DNA of 6,855 nt from Synergistaceae bacterium (GTDB taxonomy: Bacteria; Synergistota; Synergistia; Synergistales; Aminobacteriaceae). The stretch's first letter is position 1, and every line of letters begins with the position of its first letter. The stretch lies in NCBI GenBank assembly GCA_022837505.1, contig JALHFZ010000081.1, forward strand, positions 6,139 to 12,993. Direction: 5' to 3'. Of the stretch, positions 1-6,818 are shown piece by piece. The position numbers were made by a program, and so were the translations under genes. Below the pieces are notes generated by a model. It was not told where the DNA came from, ran no database searches, and saw only the letters and a program-made list of their open reading frames with translations.

Positions 1-336
1 GGGGGGAGGGTGCTGCGGGAGGTATGGCGGGTTCTCCGTCCGGGAGGGCGCCTTTCCGTGGCCGATACGGTCTTTCTCAGACCGGTCCCCCCGGGTCTTT
101 CGGAATTTCTCTCGGGGTGGTGCGGGTGCATCTCGGGAGCTCTCTCAGAGGAGGAATACCGGTCGTTTCTCGCCGCTGCCGGGTTCGTCTCCATAGAAGT
201 ACGGCCAAAAAAAGTATATTTCGCAAGAGAGGCCCTTCTTGAGATGATGTTTCCGGACATGGCGGAGGAGGACCGGGCGACCCTGATGGGTGCCCTGGCG
301 AGCGCCTCCGTCACGGCGGTGAAGCCCTTCCCCTGA
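1..336 (+). CDS. Class I SAM-dependent methyltransferase, ArsM-like, C-terminal part (5' end cut by window)
   Basis: The open frame runs from the first base to a TGA at 334-336, so about 111 C-terminal residues are visible. The internal GTG at 10 reads as valine inside a conserved helix, not as a start. The segment REVWRVLRPGGRLSVAD is the typical post-motif strand of class I methyltransferases (E/D-x-x-RVLKPGG-x-x-x-x-D). The following WCGCISGALSEEEY and AAAGF segments match the arsenite methyltransferase (ArsM) branch, where a Cys in the 'C-I-x-G-A-L' stretch helps bind As(III). The ending SVTAVKP also resembles that family's C-terminus. The SAM-binding N-terminal half is outside the window, so substrate is unproven; a UbiE/menaquinone-type or other methyltransferase is possible. 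It is convergent to the hydrogenase operon and probably functionally unrelated. Confidence 0.75.
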   Translation, partial: GGRVLREVWRVLRPGGRLSVADTVFLRPVPPGLSEFLSGWCGCISGALSEEEYRSFLAAAGFVSIEVRPKKVYFAREALLEMMFPDMAEEDRATLMGALASASVTAVKPFP

Positions 337-464
337 GGGGCGGGCAGTCCGGAAGGGGCACAGGAAAATTCAGGGCGTCAGCGACCCTGATCTGAGAACA
401 GCAGGGTCCACCGGGACCTCGAAAGGCGAGCCCGTGAAGACTGTCCATCAACGGCTGTATCCTC
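337..464. other. Convergent intergenic spacer with overlapping short inverted repeats
   Basis: No plausible gene is seen between the methyltransferase stop and the terminator; the small open frames here lack family similarity I recognise. The spacer holds three short inverted repeats that share bases: TCAGGG/CCCTGA (370-375 with 385-390), GACCCTG/CAGGGTC (383-389 with 402-408) and GGTCC/GGACC (405-409 with 414-418). Only one of each overlapping pair can form at a time. None is followed by a T-run on the plus strand, so a classical terminator for the methyltransferase gene is not evident here. Confidence 0.5.
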
Positions 465-501
465 AAAAAAAGGGGAGCCTTCTGACTTCGAAAGGCTCCC
501 C
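465..501 (-). terminator. Rho-independent terminator of the hydrogenase operon
   Basis: A perfect 10-bp inverted repeat (GGGGAGCCTT at 472-481, AAGGCTCCCC at 492-501) with a 10-nt loop is flanked by seven A at 465-471. Read on the minus strand this is a G+C-rich hairpin followed directly by seven T, the classical intrinsic terminator layout. It begins about 25 nt after the maturation protease stop codon, which fits it as the end of the hyd transcript. On the plus strand the hairpin is followed only by a weak T-poor stretch, so it is at best a poor terminator for the convergent methyltransferase gene. Confidence 0.92.
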
Positions 502-526
502 GTTCGTATTTCCTGCCCCCGATAAT

Positions 527-1003
527 TCAGCTCTTCGCCGGGTATTTCTCCCCGAACCACTTCAGAAAGGTTTTCTCTGCCCTTTCCATCCGCTCCCGGC
601 ACTCGGGGGTGATCTCGTCGCCGAAATCGAAGGATTCCCCCTCCACGCTGATGAGGACTGAAGGGGGCACTCCCCTCCCGAGGCTCTGGGCGAGGGCGAG
701 CAGCCATCCCGGTCCGACGGAGTGGATATTCAGCCCCTCCAGGTGCGGGTCCGGGGCGATCTCCTCGATTCTGTACCCCTCCACATCTCCTCCGTCGTCT
801 GACGGAACCCGGGCATCGCAGAAGATCAGCAGATCGAACCGGCTGAAAGCCTCCGCCAGCTCGGGCAGGAGCTGGTGCTCGAGGGAGAGTTCCGTTTCCT
901 CTCCCCTCTCCCCGAGCACCCTTTCAAGATCCTCGGCCAGAATATGGCCTACTCCGTCGTCGGTCCGGAAGGGGTTTCCGTATCCGCAGACGAGGATCTT
1001 CAC
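527..1003 (-). CDS. [NiFe] hydrogenase maturation endopeptidase (HycI/HoxW/HybD family, M52)
   Basis: A protein of 158 residues, the usual size for this family. It starts with the family signature CGYGNPFRTDDGVG (residues 6-19). Candidate nickel-sensing residues line up with those of HybD (E16, D62, H93): here D16, D63 in the FCDAR segment and H94 in the NIHSVGPGW segment. The enzyme clips the C-terminal peptide of the large subunit after nickel insertion, in the cytoplasm. Its substrate is almost certainly HydL, encoded directly upstream, which keeps a 25-residue tail beyond its last metal-ligand motif. The start codon is GTG (minus strand, 1003-1001) and overlaps the hydL TGA in a GTGA junction. 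The only Shine-Dalgarno-like run, AAGGAG, abuts the GTG, so translation probably depends on coupling to hydL. No other start codon is available nearby. It is the last gene of the operon, followed by the terminator. Confidence 0.93.
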   Translation of the reverse strand: MKILVCGYGNPFRTDDGVGHILAEDLERVLGERGEETELSLEHQLLPELAEAFSRFDLLIFCDARVPSDDGGDVEGYRIEEIAPDPHLEGLNIHSVGPGWLLALAQSLGRGVPPSVLISVEGESFDFGDEITPECRERMERAEKTFLKWFGEKYPAKS

Positions 1004-2454
1004 TCCTTCGTGACCGTCCTCAGCAGTTCTCCCCGGCTGTCAAGTATCTCGACCTTGAGGGGCATCTTGCCCACCGCGTGGGTCGAGCAGGAGAGGCAGG
1101 GGTCGTAGCAGCGGATGACGTGCTCCATCCGGTTCAGGGCGCCTTCCTTCACGTCCGGTCCGGTGATGAATTCCTTTGCCACCATCTCCACACCCTTGTT
1201 CATGGCGTGGTTGTTGTGCCCCGTGGCGACGATGAGGTTGACCCTTTCGATGGCTCCCCTTTCGTCCACCATGTAGTGATGGATCAGGGTGCCCCGGGGG
1301 GCCTCCACGACGCCGATCCCCTCCCGGTTCGTCACGTCTCCGGTGACCCGGAGGTCGCTTCCGAGGACGTCGGGATCATTCAGCAGCTCCTCGAGCCGCT
1401 CCATGCCGTAGAGTATCTCAATGAGGCGGGCATAGTGATAGTACAGGGTGTAGTGGACCATGCCGTCCGCCGTGGTCTTTCTGAAGGCCGCAAGCTCGGC
1501 GGATGCCTCGGGGGTGGAGATGTCGTCGCAGGCGTTGAGGCGGCCGAGTGGCCCTACCCGGTAGGAGCCGTGGGGGTATCCGAGGGAGCGGTAGAAGGGG
1601 AACTTGAGATAGCTCCAGTCCTCCACGTGCTCGCCGATGTGGGCGAGGTAGTCCGTATCGTCGAATTCGTCGGTGATGCGCCCTCTGGGGCTGCGCAGGC
1701 GGATTCTTCCGTCGTACATCTCGAGGTTGCCGTCCTTCACGAGCCCCATGTAGGATGTCTCGAGGGTGGCGAAGGTCTTCGCGAGGTCGGCGTTCTCCGC
1801 CAGGTATTTCTTGACGAGATCAAGGGCCTTCCGGAGATTTTCCTTATGTCCGGGCAGGGCGGCAAGCATGGCGTCCCGCTCCTGGGGGAAGAGGCTCCGG
1901 TTCACCCCGCCGGGAATGCTGTGCCAGGGGTGAATTTTCTTTCCGCCAAGGGTTTTGATGACCTCCTGGCCGAACTTGCGCATAGTGATCCCCGCCACGG
2001 CGAGGTCCGGGAAATCCTGGGCCAGACCGGCAACGTTGCGGATCGCCGGGTCGGCGTCGAAGCCGAAGAGAAGATCCGGGCTCGACAGGTGGAAGAAGGA
2101 GAGGGCATGGGACTGGATAATCTGTCCCATGTGCATGACCTCCCGGAGTTTCGCCGCCGACGGCGTGAGGGTGACGCCGAGGATGGCGTCGCAGGCCTTC
2201 GCCGAGGCGAGGTGATGGCTTACCGGGCAGATTCCGCAGATCCTCGGGGTGATGACGGGCATTTCGCGGAAATCCCGCCCCCTCGCGAAGACCTCGAACC
2301 CCCGGTACTGGGTTACGTGAAAGCGCGCTGAGTCAACCGCTCCGTCTTCAGTGAGCTGCACGGTGATCTTGCCGTGCCCCTCGATTCTTGTCACGGGGTT
2401 GACTACTATAGTCTTTCCCTTTTTTTCCTGAACTGCCGTATTCGTGTTTTCCAT
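1000..2454 (-). CDS. hydL: [NiFe] hydrogenase large (catalytic) subunit, HoxH/HydL type, group 3
   Basis: This 484-residue protein is the Ni-Fe catalytic subunit for H2 oxidation and proton reduction. The N-terminal metal motif RICGICPVSH gives C73 and C76 with H80. The C-terminal motif DPCLSCSTH (451-459) gives C453 and C456 and ends at the expected protease cut site after H459. The remaining 25 residues, starting AVGKMPL, are the removable tail. The segment EAPRGTLIHHY is the typical internal motif of soluble group 3 large subunits, and DPCLSC-x-THA-x-G-x-MPL is very close to HoxH of NAD-reducing hydrogenases. No signal peptide is present, as expected for a cytoplasmic enzyme. The ATG (2454-2452) follows GGAGG by 9 nt, and the gap from hydS is 15 nt. 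All six principal metal-site residues I can identify are intact, so the subunit should be active. The name hydL follows the bifurcating NiFe-HydABCSL scheme; hoxH would be the alternative. Confidence 0.96.
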   Translation of the reverse strand: MENTNTAVQEKKGKTIVVNPVTRIEGHGKITVQLTEDGAVDSARFHVTQYRGFEVFARGRDFREMPVITPRICGICPVSHHLASAKACDAILGVTLTPSAAKLREVMHMGQIIQSHALSFFHLSSPDLLFGFDADPAIRNVAGLAQDFPDLAVAGITMRKFGQEVIKTLGGKKIHPWHSIPGGVNRSLFPQERDAMLAALPGHKENLRKALDLVKKYLAENADLAKTFATLETSYMGLVKDGNLEMYDGRIRLRSPRGRITDEFDDTDYLAHIGEHVEDWSYLKFPFYRSLGYPHGSYRVGPLGRLNACDDISTPEASAELAAFRKTTADGMVHYTLYYHYARLIEILYGMERLEELLNDPDVLGSDLRVTGDVTNREGIGVVEAPRGTLIHHYMVDERGAIERVNLIVATGHNNHAMNKGVEMVAKEFITGPDVKEGALNRMEHVIRCYDPCLSCSTHAVGKMPLKVEILDSRGELLRTVTKE

Positions 2455-2469
2455 ACTCTGATTCCTCCG

Positions 2470-3009
2470 CTAATCGTAGCGCATGACATCGGTGGGAACG
2501 GTGGGAATGCGTCCCTCCAATATCTCGCTGAAGATGTAATAAATGGTGTCCGCGTCGGGCGGACAGCCGGGAACGTACACATCCACCTTCACGGCCCTGT
2601 CCACGGGAATTGCCTGGGGGAGCAGGGCGGGTACATCCACCCGGGGGATGACCCCCTCGGGGTTCACTGTGCTGACCGTATCCACGAATCCCTCCCGGAG
2701 CACTTCCTCAGCGGGCATGAAGTTGCGCATGCAGTTGATGCCGCCGAAGACTGCGCAGTCCCCCCAGGCGATGAGGATCTTGCATTTTTCCCGGAGTTCC
2801 TTTGCTATATGAAGCTCCTCTTCGTTGCCGAGGGCTCCCTCAATGACTCCCACGTCCACTTCGGGAATAACCTTGATGTCGGTGATGGGAGTGGAGGTCA
2901 GCTCCACCTTCTCGAGAAGACCGACGATGCGCTCGTCGATATCGAGGAAGGACATGTGGCAGCCGGCACATGCTTCGAGCCAGACGGATGCCAGTTTTGC
3001 CTTCGCCAT
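2470..3009 (-). CDS. hydS: [NiFe] hydrogenase small subunit, HoxY/HydS type, single [4Fe-4S] cluster
   Basis: This short small subunit (179 residues from the preferred start) carries electrons from the Ni-Fe site. The N-terminal motif EACAGCHMSF supplies C14 and C17. Later cysteines C85 (WGDCAVFGG) and C149 (VPGCPPDAD) complete the ligand set of the proximal [4Fe-4S] cluster. The C-terminal domain that holds medial and distal clusters in membrane uptake hydrogenases is absent, and there is no Tat signal. Both fit a cytoplasmic group 3 enzyme that passes electrons to a HoxU-like partner. An in-frame ATG at 3015-3013 overlaps the hydA stop, but the ATG at 3009-3007 is better placed, 7 nt after AGGAGG, so I chose it; the longer form would add only Met-Ile. 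The gene sits 2 nt after hydA and 15 nt before hydL. HoxY of the NAD-reducing hydrogenases is the closest general family. Confidence 0.95.
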   Translation of the reverse strand: MAKAKLASVWLEACAGCHMSFLDIDERIVGLLEKVELTSTPITDIKVIPEVDVGVIEGALGNEEELHIAKELREKCKILIAWGDCAVFGGINCMRNFMPAEEVLREGFVDTVSTVNPEGVIPRVDVPALLPQAIPVDRAVKVDVYVPGCPPDADTIYYIFSEILEGRIPTVPTDVMRYD

Positions 3010-3011
3010 GA

Positions 3012-4991
3012 TCATCCCTCCTCCTTCATGGAGACTGTTCGCGCCGCGACGGGTTCCGCCGTGGACGCATAGATGTTCTCGCAGGGAGCGGCCGAGGCCT
3101 GAGCAAGCTCGTGCCCCAGCTTCGCGGCGAGGTCTTTCATGATGACCGAAAGCCCCTTGACGTTCCCCTTGGGCGGAACGATCATGTTCATTCTCCGTCG
3201 TTCCCCTTCCAGGGTGCAGTAGTGGCCGCTTCGTTCATACCACGCGGGAGCGGGAAGCAGTACGTCCGCCATATTCACCAGGGGGTGGGACATGAAGGGC
3301 GTGTGTACAACGACGAACCGTGCCCGGGACATGGCCTCGAGGGCCCGCTTGTCCTCATCCACCATTCCGGTGGAGAGTACGTAGAGAAAATCAAGATCGC
3401 TGTCCGTAAGCCAGTCTTTCGTGCCGGTAACGGTATTCAGAGCGCCGAGGCTGTTGCTTGCCCTGAGCATGGGGACCACTCCGAGGCCGTCCTCGAAAAA
3501 GGCGCCCGAGGCTACGGCGAGGTTCACTGCCTCTGTGACGATGGAAGGATAGGAGGCAAGGGAAGAGCCGATGACGATGACGGGCTTCTGGGCGTTCTTC
3601 AGCAGCTCGGCGGCCTCTTTCAGCTTTTCGGGAACGTCCTGCCCCTCCACACCCTGTCTCAGGGTGCGGATAAGGTCTTCCATCTCTTTTTCGGTGGTGC
3701 GGATATCCACGTCGGTGATCCCCTCGAAGGGGTTCTTTACCGTGGAGATGTTGACAAGTTTCGCCCGCTCAAGAATGGTGGAGACGCGGATGTAGCTTGC
3801 GGCCACAGGGGCCTCCTCCTGGGGGTTTGCATCGAGGAGCACGATGGCGTCGCTTGAGGCGATGTTGTGGGCCGCCGTGAAGGGGCGGATCCCCTGGTCT
3901 GCGAAGGGCCTGAAGCCGTCCACGAACCCTCTGAGCATGTTTCCGTAGTAGCCGTCGACCTTGTCCATCTTCAGGGTATCCCGGAAGAAGGAGGACATGA
4001 CGGTGAGCTCTTCGTCGGTGGAGAGCTCGGAGAGAAGGGCAGCGGCCTTGCCTGACTCGAGGGCCCCCTTCATCTTGGATGCGGCGAGAGTGAGGGCTTC
4101 ATCCCAGGATGCCTCCCGGAAGGTGGAGCCCGTGCGGATCATGGGAACGGTAACCCGGTCCCGCTCAGTGGATTTCGGAAGCTCCCAGCGCCCTCTCTGG
4201 CAGAGCTGGCCGCCGTCGGCGCTCGTTCCGGAAAGACCCTCCACCCGGACGACGCTTCCCGTGCGGACCCATGCCTTGATCCGGCACCCCAGGGAACAGA
4301 GGGGGCAGATGCTCTCCACTATATCGTCGCAGTCGTTCCGCCTGCCCCGGTAGACGAAGTCCCGGAGGGTGATGGTTCCCGTGGGGCACACCTGGGCGCA
4401 GGCGCCGCAGGTGATGCAGGTGTCGCTTTCGCCAAGTTTTTTTCCGAGATCGGCCACGATGTTCGTTCCCCAGCCCCGCTGTTCGAGATCGAGGGTATGG
4501 GCCCCCACTTTTTCCGCGCAGACCCGGATGCACCGGAGGCAGAGGATGCACCGGTTGTGGTCTATCTGGATATGGGGGTCGGTGGCATCGTTATGGAAGG
4601 ACTCGTACAGGAAGGGATACCGTACGTTGTCCATTCCGTGCTCTATGGCGAGCCTCTGAAGCTCGCAGTCTCCCGACTGAGAGCAGAACATGCAGAAATG
4701 GTTCCGTCCTGCGAAGAGCAGTTCGAGTATCTGCAGCCTGTATTTTTTAAGCTTCTCCGTTTTCGTGGAGACCCGCATATCCTGAACCGCGGGGGTCGTG
4801 CAGGCCGTGAGAAGCTTCGGGTTTTTCTCCACTTCCACTACGCACATGCGGCATGATCCGATGGGGGTGAGCCCTTCCATCCAGCAGAGGGTCGGAATAT
4901 AGATATCGTTCTTCCGGGCGACCTCGAGGATGGTGTCTCCCTTTTCCCCCCTGCATTCTACTCCGTCGATGACGAGGGTGATTTCACTCAT
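3012..4991 (-). CDS. hydA: Hydrogenase electron-transfer subunit HydA: HoxU-like Fe-S module plus NuoG/molybdopterin-oxidoreductase-like domain
   Basis: This 659-residue protein should wire HydS to HydB. The order of domains is: [2Fe-2S] ferredoxin (C36, C47, C50, C64); NuoG-type His/Cys cluster (H98, C100, C103, C109); two [4Fe-4S] clusters of ferredoxin type (C148/151/154/158 and C192/195/198/202); then a formate-dehydrogenase-type [4Fe-4S] domain (C229, C232, C236, C264). A molybdopterin-oxidoreductase-like fold fills roughly 280-640. Residues 1-210 closely resemble HoxU. The last 400 or so residues resemble NuoG; I see no Cys or Sec where formate dehydrogenases bind molybdenum, so this part is probably structural. 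There is no H-cluster domain, so this is not an [FeFe] hydrogenase despite sharing the HydA name. The ATG follows GAGGAGGAAG by 5 nt, 18 nt after hydB. Databases may label it NADH dehydrogenase subunit G or formate dehydrogenase alpha. Confidence 0.92.
   Translation of the reverse strand: MSEITLVIDGVECRGEKGDTILEVARKNDIYIPTLCWMEGLTPIGSCRMCVVEVEKNPKLLTACTTPAVQDMRVSTKTEKLKKYRLQILELLFAGRNHFCMFCSQSGDCELQRLAIEHGMDNVRYPFLYESFHNDATDPHIQIDHNRCILCLRCIRVCAEKVGAHTLDLEQRGWGTNIVADLGKKLGESDTCITCGACAQVCPTGTITLRDFVYRGRRNDCDDIVESICPLCSLGCRIKAWVRTGSVVRVEGLSGTSADGGQLCQRGRWELPKSTERDRVTVPMIRTGSTFREASWDEALTLAASKMKGALESGKAAALLSELSTDEELTVMSSFFRDTLKMDKVDGYYGNMLRGFVDGFRPFADQGIRPFTAAHNIASSDAIVLLDANPQEEAPVAASYIRVSTILERAKLVNISTVKNPFEGITDVDIRTTEKEMEDLIRTLRQGVEGQDVPEKLKEAAELLKNAQKPVIVIGSSLASYPSIVTEAVNLAVASGAFFEDGLGVVPMLRASNSLGALNTVTGTKDWLTDSDLDFLYVLSTGMVDEDKRALEAMSRARFVVVHTPFMSHPLVNMADVLLPAPAWYERSGHYCTLEGERRRMNMIVPPKGNVKGLSVIMKDLAAKLGHELAQASAAPCENIYASTAEPVAARTVSMKEEG
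3016..3026 (-). promoter_or_regulatory. Ribosome binding site that decides the hydS start
   Basis: On the minus strand the run AAGGAGGAGGG lies inside the last codons of hydA. Its inner AGGAGG (3022-3017) is 7 nt from the ATG at 3009 but only 1 nt from the ATG at 3015. The outer AAGGAGG is 4 nt from the first ATG. Spacing therefore favours the second ATG, although use of the first cannot be excluded. Confidence 0.65.
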
Positions 4992-5009
4992 AGTCTTCCT
5001 CCTCAGGAA

Positions 5010-6803
5010 TTACTTTTTTTCGATAGCGCCGAAGGGGCACTTTTCGAAGCATGTGCCGCAACGGATGCACCGTTCGGTCTCAATTACGTATCCGGAAGTT
5101 CTGTCTCCGGGGATGCAGTGGACCGGGCAGTTACGGGCGCAGATGCCGCACTTCCTGCAGACGTCCTGGAGAATGCTGTACTCGAGCAGGGCCGTGCACG
5201 CTCCGGCGGGGCATTTCTTGTCCCGGATATGGGCGACATATTCATCCCTGAAGTAGCGCAGCGTTGTGAGCACCGGGTTGGGAGCGGTCTGCCCCAGTCC
5301 GCACAGGGACATTTCCTGCACCATGTTGGCGAGGTTTTCGAGGGTCTCGAGGTCCTCCATGGTTCCGTTCCCCTCACTGATCTTGTTGAGGAGGAGGAGC
5401 ATGTGCTTCGTTCCCTCCCTGCATGGGCTGCACTTGCCGCAGGATTCCTTCTGGGTGAACTCAAGGAAGAACTTCGCCACGTCCACCATGCAGTTGTCTT
5501 CATCCATGACCACGAGGCCGCCCGACCCCATGATGGCCCCCAGGGCCGTCAGGGTCTCATAGCTCACGGGGGTGTCAAGGTGCTCCTCAGTGAGGCAGCC
5601 GCCGCTGGGGCCGCCGATCTGGACAGCCTTGAACTTCCGGTCGTTCAGAATTCCTCCGCCGATATCGAAGATGATCTCCCGTAGGGTGATCCCCATGGGA
5701 ACTTCCACGAGGCCCGTATGCTTCACCTTTCCCGTGAGGGCGAAGACCTTCGTCCCCTTGGATTTCTCCGTCCCCATGGCGGCATACCATTCGCCTCCGT
5801 GGGCGATGATCTGGGCAACGTTTGCCCAGGTCTCAACGTTGTTGATATTCGTGGGAAGCCCCCACAGTCCGGAGTTCGCGGGGAAGGGAGGACGGGGACG
5901 GGGCATCCCCCGCTGTCCCTCGATGGAGGCCATGAGGGCCGTCTCCTCGCCGCAGACGAAGGCGCCGGCGCCTTCCTTCACGTGGACCGTGAAGGAGAAA
6001 GGCGTGTCCATGATGTTCTCTCCGAGAAGGCCGTAGTTCTCCGCCTGCTCGATGGCCGTCTTCAGCCGCTGAATCGCCAGGGGATACTCCGCCCGGCAGT
6101 AGATGTACCCCTCGTTCGCTCCCATGGCGAATGCTCCGAGAAGCATCCCCTCGAGGATGGCATGGGGGTCCCCCTCGAGAATGGACCGGTCCATGAAGGC
6201 CCCCGGGTCGCCCTCGTCGGCGTTGCAGATGACATATTTCTTGTCCCCCTTCGCCGCGGCGCAGAAGCTCCACTTGAGCCCCGTGGGAAATCCGCCGCCC
6301 CCGCGCCCCCGGAGGCCGGAGGCCTTCAGTTCATCAATCACCTGGACCGGAGTCATGGAGGTGATGGCTTTGGCCAGAGCCTCGTACCCCCCCCGGGAGA
6401 TATACTCTTCAATATTGTCGGGGTTGATGTATCCGCAGTTTTTCAGAGCGATGCGGTGCTGCTTTCCGTAGAAGGGGATGTCCTTGTAATGGGGAACCGT
6501 GGGCATCTCCTCTCCGCCGGAATACATGAGCCTCTCCACGGGGCGCCCCTTGTAGATATGCTCCTCCACTATTTCGGGAACGTCTTCGGCGGTCACCCGG
6601 CTGTAGAAAGTCCCCTCGGGGTAGACCACCATGATGGGCCCCATCTCGCACATGCCGTGGCACCCCGTGGGCACCACGAGGACTTCACCGGTGAGATCCC
6701 GCCGGGCAAGCTCTTTGCGCATCGCCTCGGTGACTTCCGTCGCCCCGTTGGAGACACATCCCGTGCCTCCGCAGATCAGTACGTGAGAACGGTACATTGC
6801 CAT
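5010..6803 (-). CDS. hydB: NADH/FMN-binding flavoprotein subunit HydB (NuoF/HoxF/HndC type)
   Basis: This 597-residue subunit holds the FMN and the NAD(H) site. Residues 1-95 form a thioredoxin-like [2Fe-2S] domain (C11, C16, C48, C52). The NuoF core has GLRGRGGGGFPTGLKW (163-178, glycine-rich nucleotide loop) and NADEGDPGAF (194-203). A [4Fe-4S] cluster is bound by C455, C458, C461 and C501. The C-terminus carries two ferredoxin motifs (C549/552/555/559 and C579/582/585/589). This order matches HydB of bifurcating hydrogenases and HndC of NADP-reducing hydrogenase; the terminal ferredoxin pair is absent from plain NuoF. C531 and C536 (KKCPAGAC) are extra and could bind another metal. The ATG at 6803-6801 is preceded by GGGGGAG; a second ATG two codons later is possible. 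It lies 15 nt after the truncated upstream gene and 18 nt before hydA. Confidence 0.94.
   Translation of the reverse strand: MAMYRSHVLICGGTGCVSNGATEVTEAMRKELARRDLTGEVLVVPTGCHGMCEMGPIMVVYPEGTFYSRVTAEDVPEIVEEHIYKGRPVERLMYSGGEEMPTVPHYKDIPFYGKQHRIALKNCGYINPDNIEEYISRGGYEALAKAITSMTPVQVIDELKASGLRGRGGGGFPTGLKWSFCAAAKGDKKYVICNADEGDPGAFMDRSILEGDPHAILEGMLLGAFAMGANEGYIYCRAEYPLAIQRLKTAIEQAENYGLLGENIMDTPFSFTVHVKEGAGAFVCGEETALMASIEGQRGMPRPRPPFPANSGLWGLPTNINNVETWANVAQIIAHGGEWYAAMGTEKSKGTKVFALTGKVKHTGLVEVPMGITLREIIFDIGGGILNDRKFKAVQIGGPSGGCLTEEHLDTPVSYETLTALGAIMGSGGLVVMDEDNCMVDVAKFFLEFTQKESCGKCSPCREGTKHMLLLLNKISEGNGTMEDLETLENLANMVQEMSLCGLGQTAPNPVLTTLRYFRDEYVAHIRDKKCPAGACTALLEYSILQDVCRKCGICARNCPVHCIPGDRTSGYVIETERCIRCGTCFEKCPFGAIEKK
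5958..5996. repeat. Perfect 18-bp palindrome joined to a 9-bp hairpin inside hydB
   Basis: Positions 5958-5975 read GAAGGCGCCGGCGCCTTC, which is its own reverse complement. Overlapping its right end, TCCTTCACG (5974-5982) and CGTGAAGGA (5988-5996) form a 9-bp stem with a 5-nt loop. The stretch encodes the conserved EGAGAF segment and the residues just before it. Codon choice for Gly-Ala-Gly-Ala explains most of the palindrome, so a function is not implied. Confidence 0.6.
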
Positions 6804-6818
6804 GGACTCTCCCCCTTC

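Noticed and set aside
378..707. Minus-strand open frame (109 codons) overlapping the terminator and the protease 3' end
   Set aside because: It crosses the intrinsic terminator and lies in a different frame of the protease gene; arginine-rich and without similarity.
1078..2331. Long plus-strand open frame (417 codons) opposite hydL
   Set aside because: It is exactly antisense to a well-conserved gene, has low-complexity Gly/Val/Glu-rich composition and no recognisable motif. It is explained by G+C-rich codon positions of hydL.
2374..3072. Plus-strand open frame (232 codons) opposite hydS
   Set aside because: It is antisense to a gene with intact cluster ligands and shows no family similarity; a shadow frame.
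3111..3857. Plus-strand open frame (248 codons) opposite hydA
   Set aside because: Shadow of the hydA coding frame, with Gly/His/Val-rich composition and no ribosome binding site or domain that I recognise.
3012..4991. Reading hydA as an [FeFe] hydrogenase or as a formate dehydrogenase
   Set aside because: No H-cluster cysteine motifs are present and no Cys/Sec occupies the molybdenum-ligand region. The neighbouring hydS and hydL supply the hydrogen-activating site.
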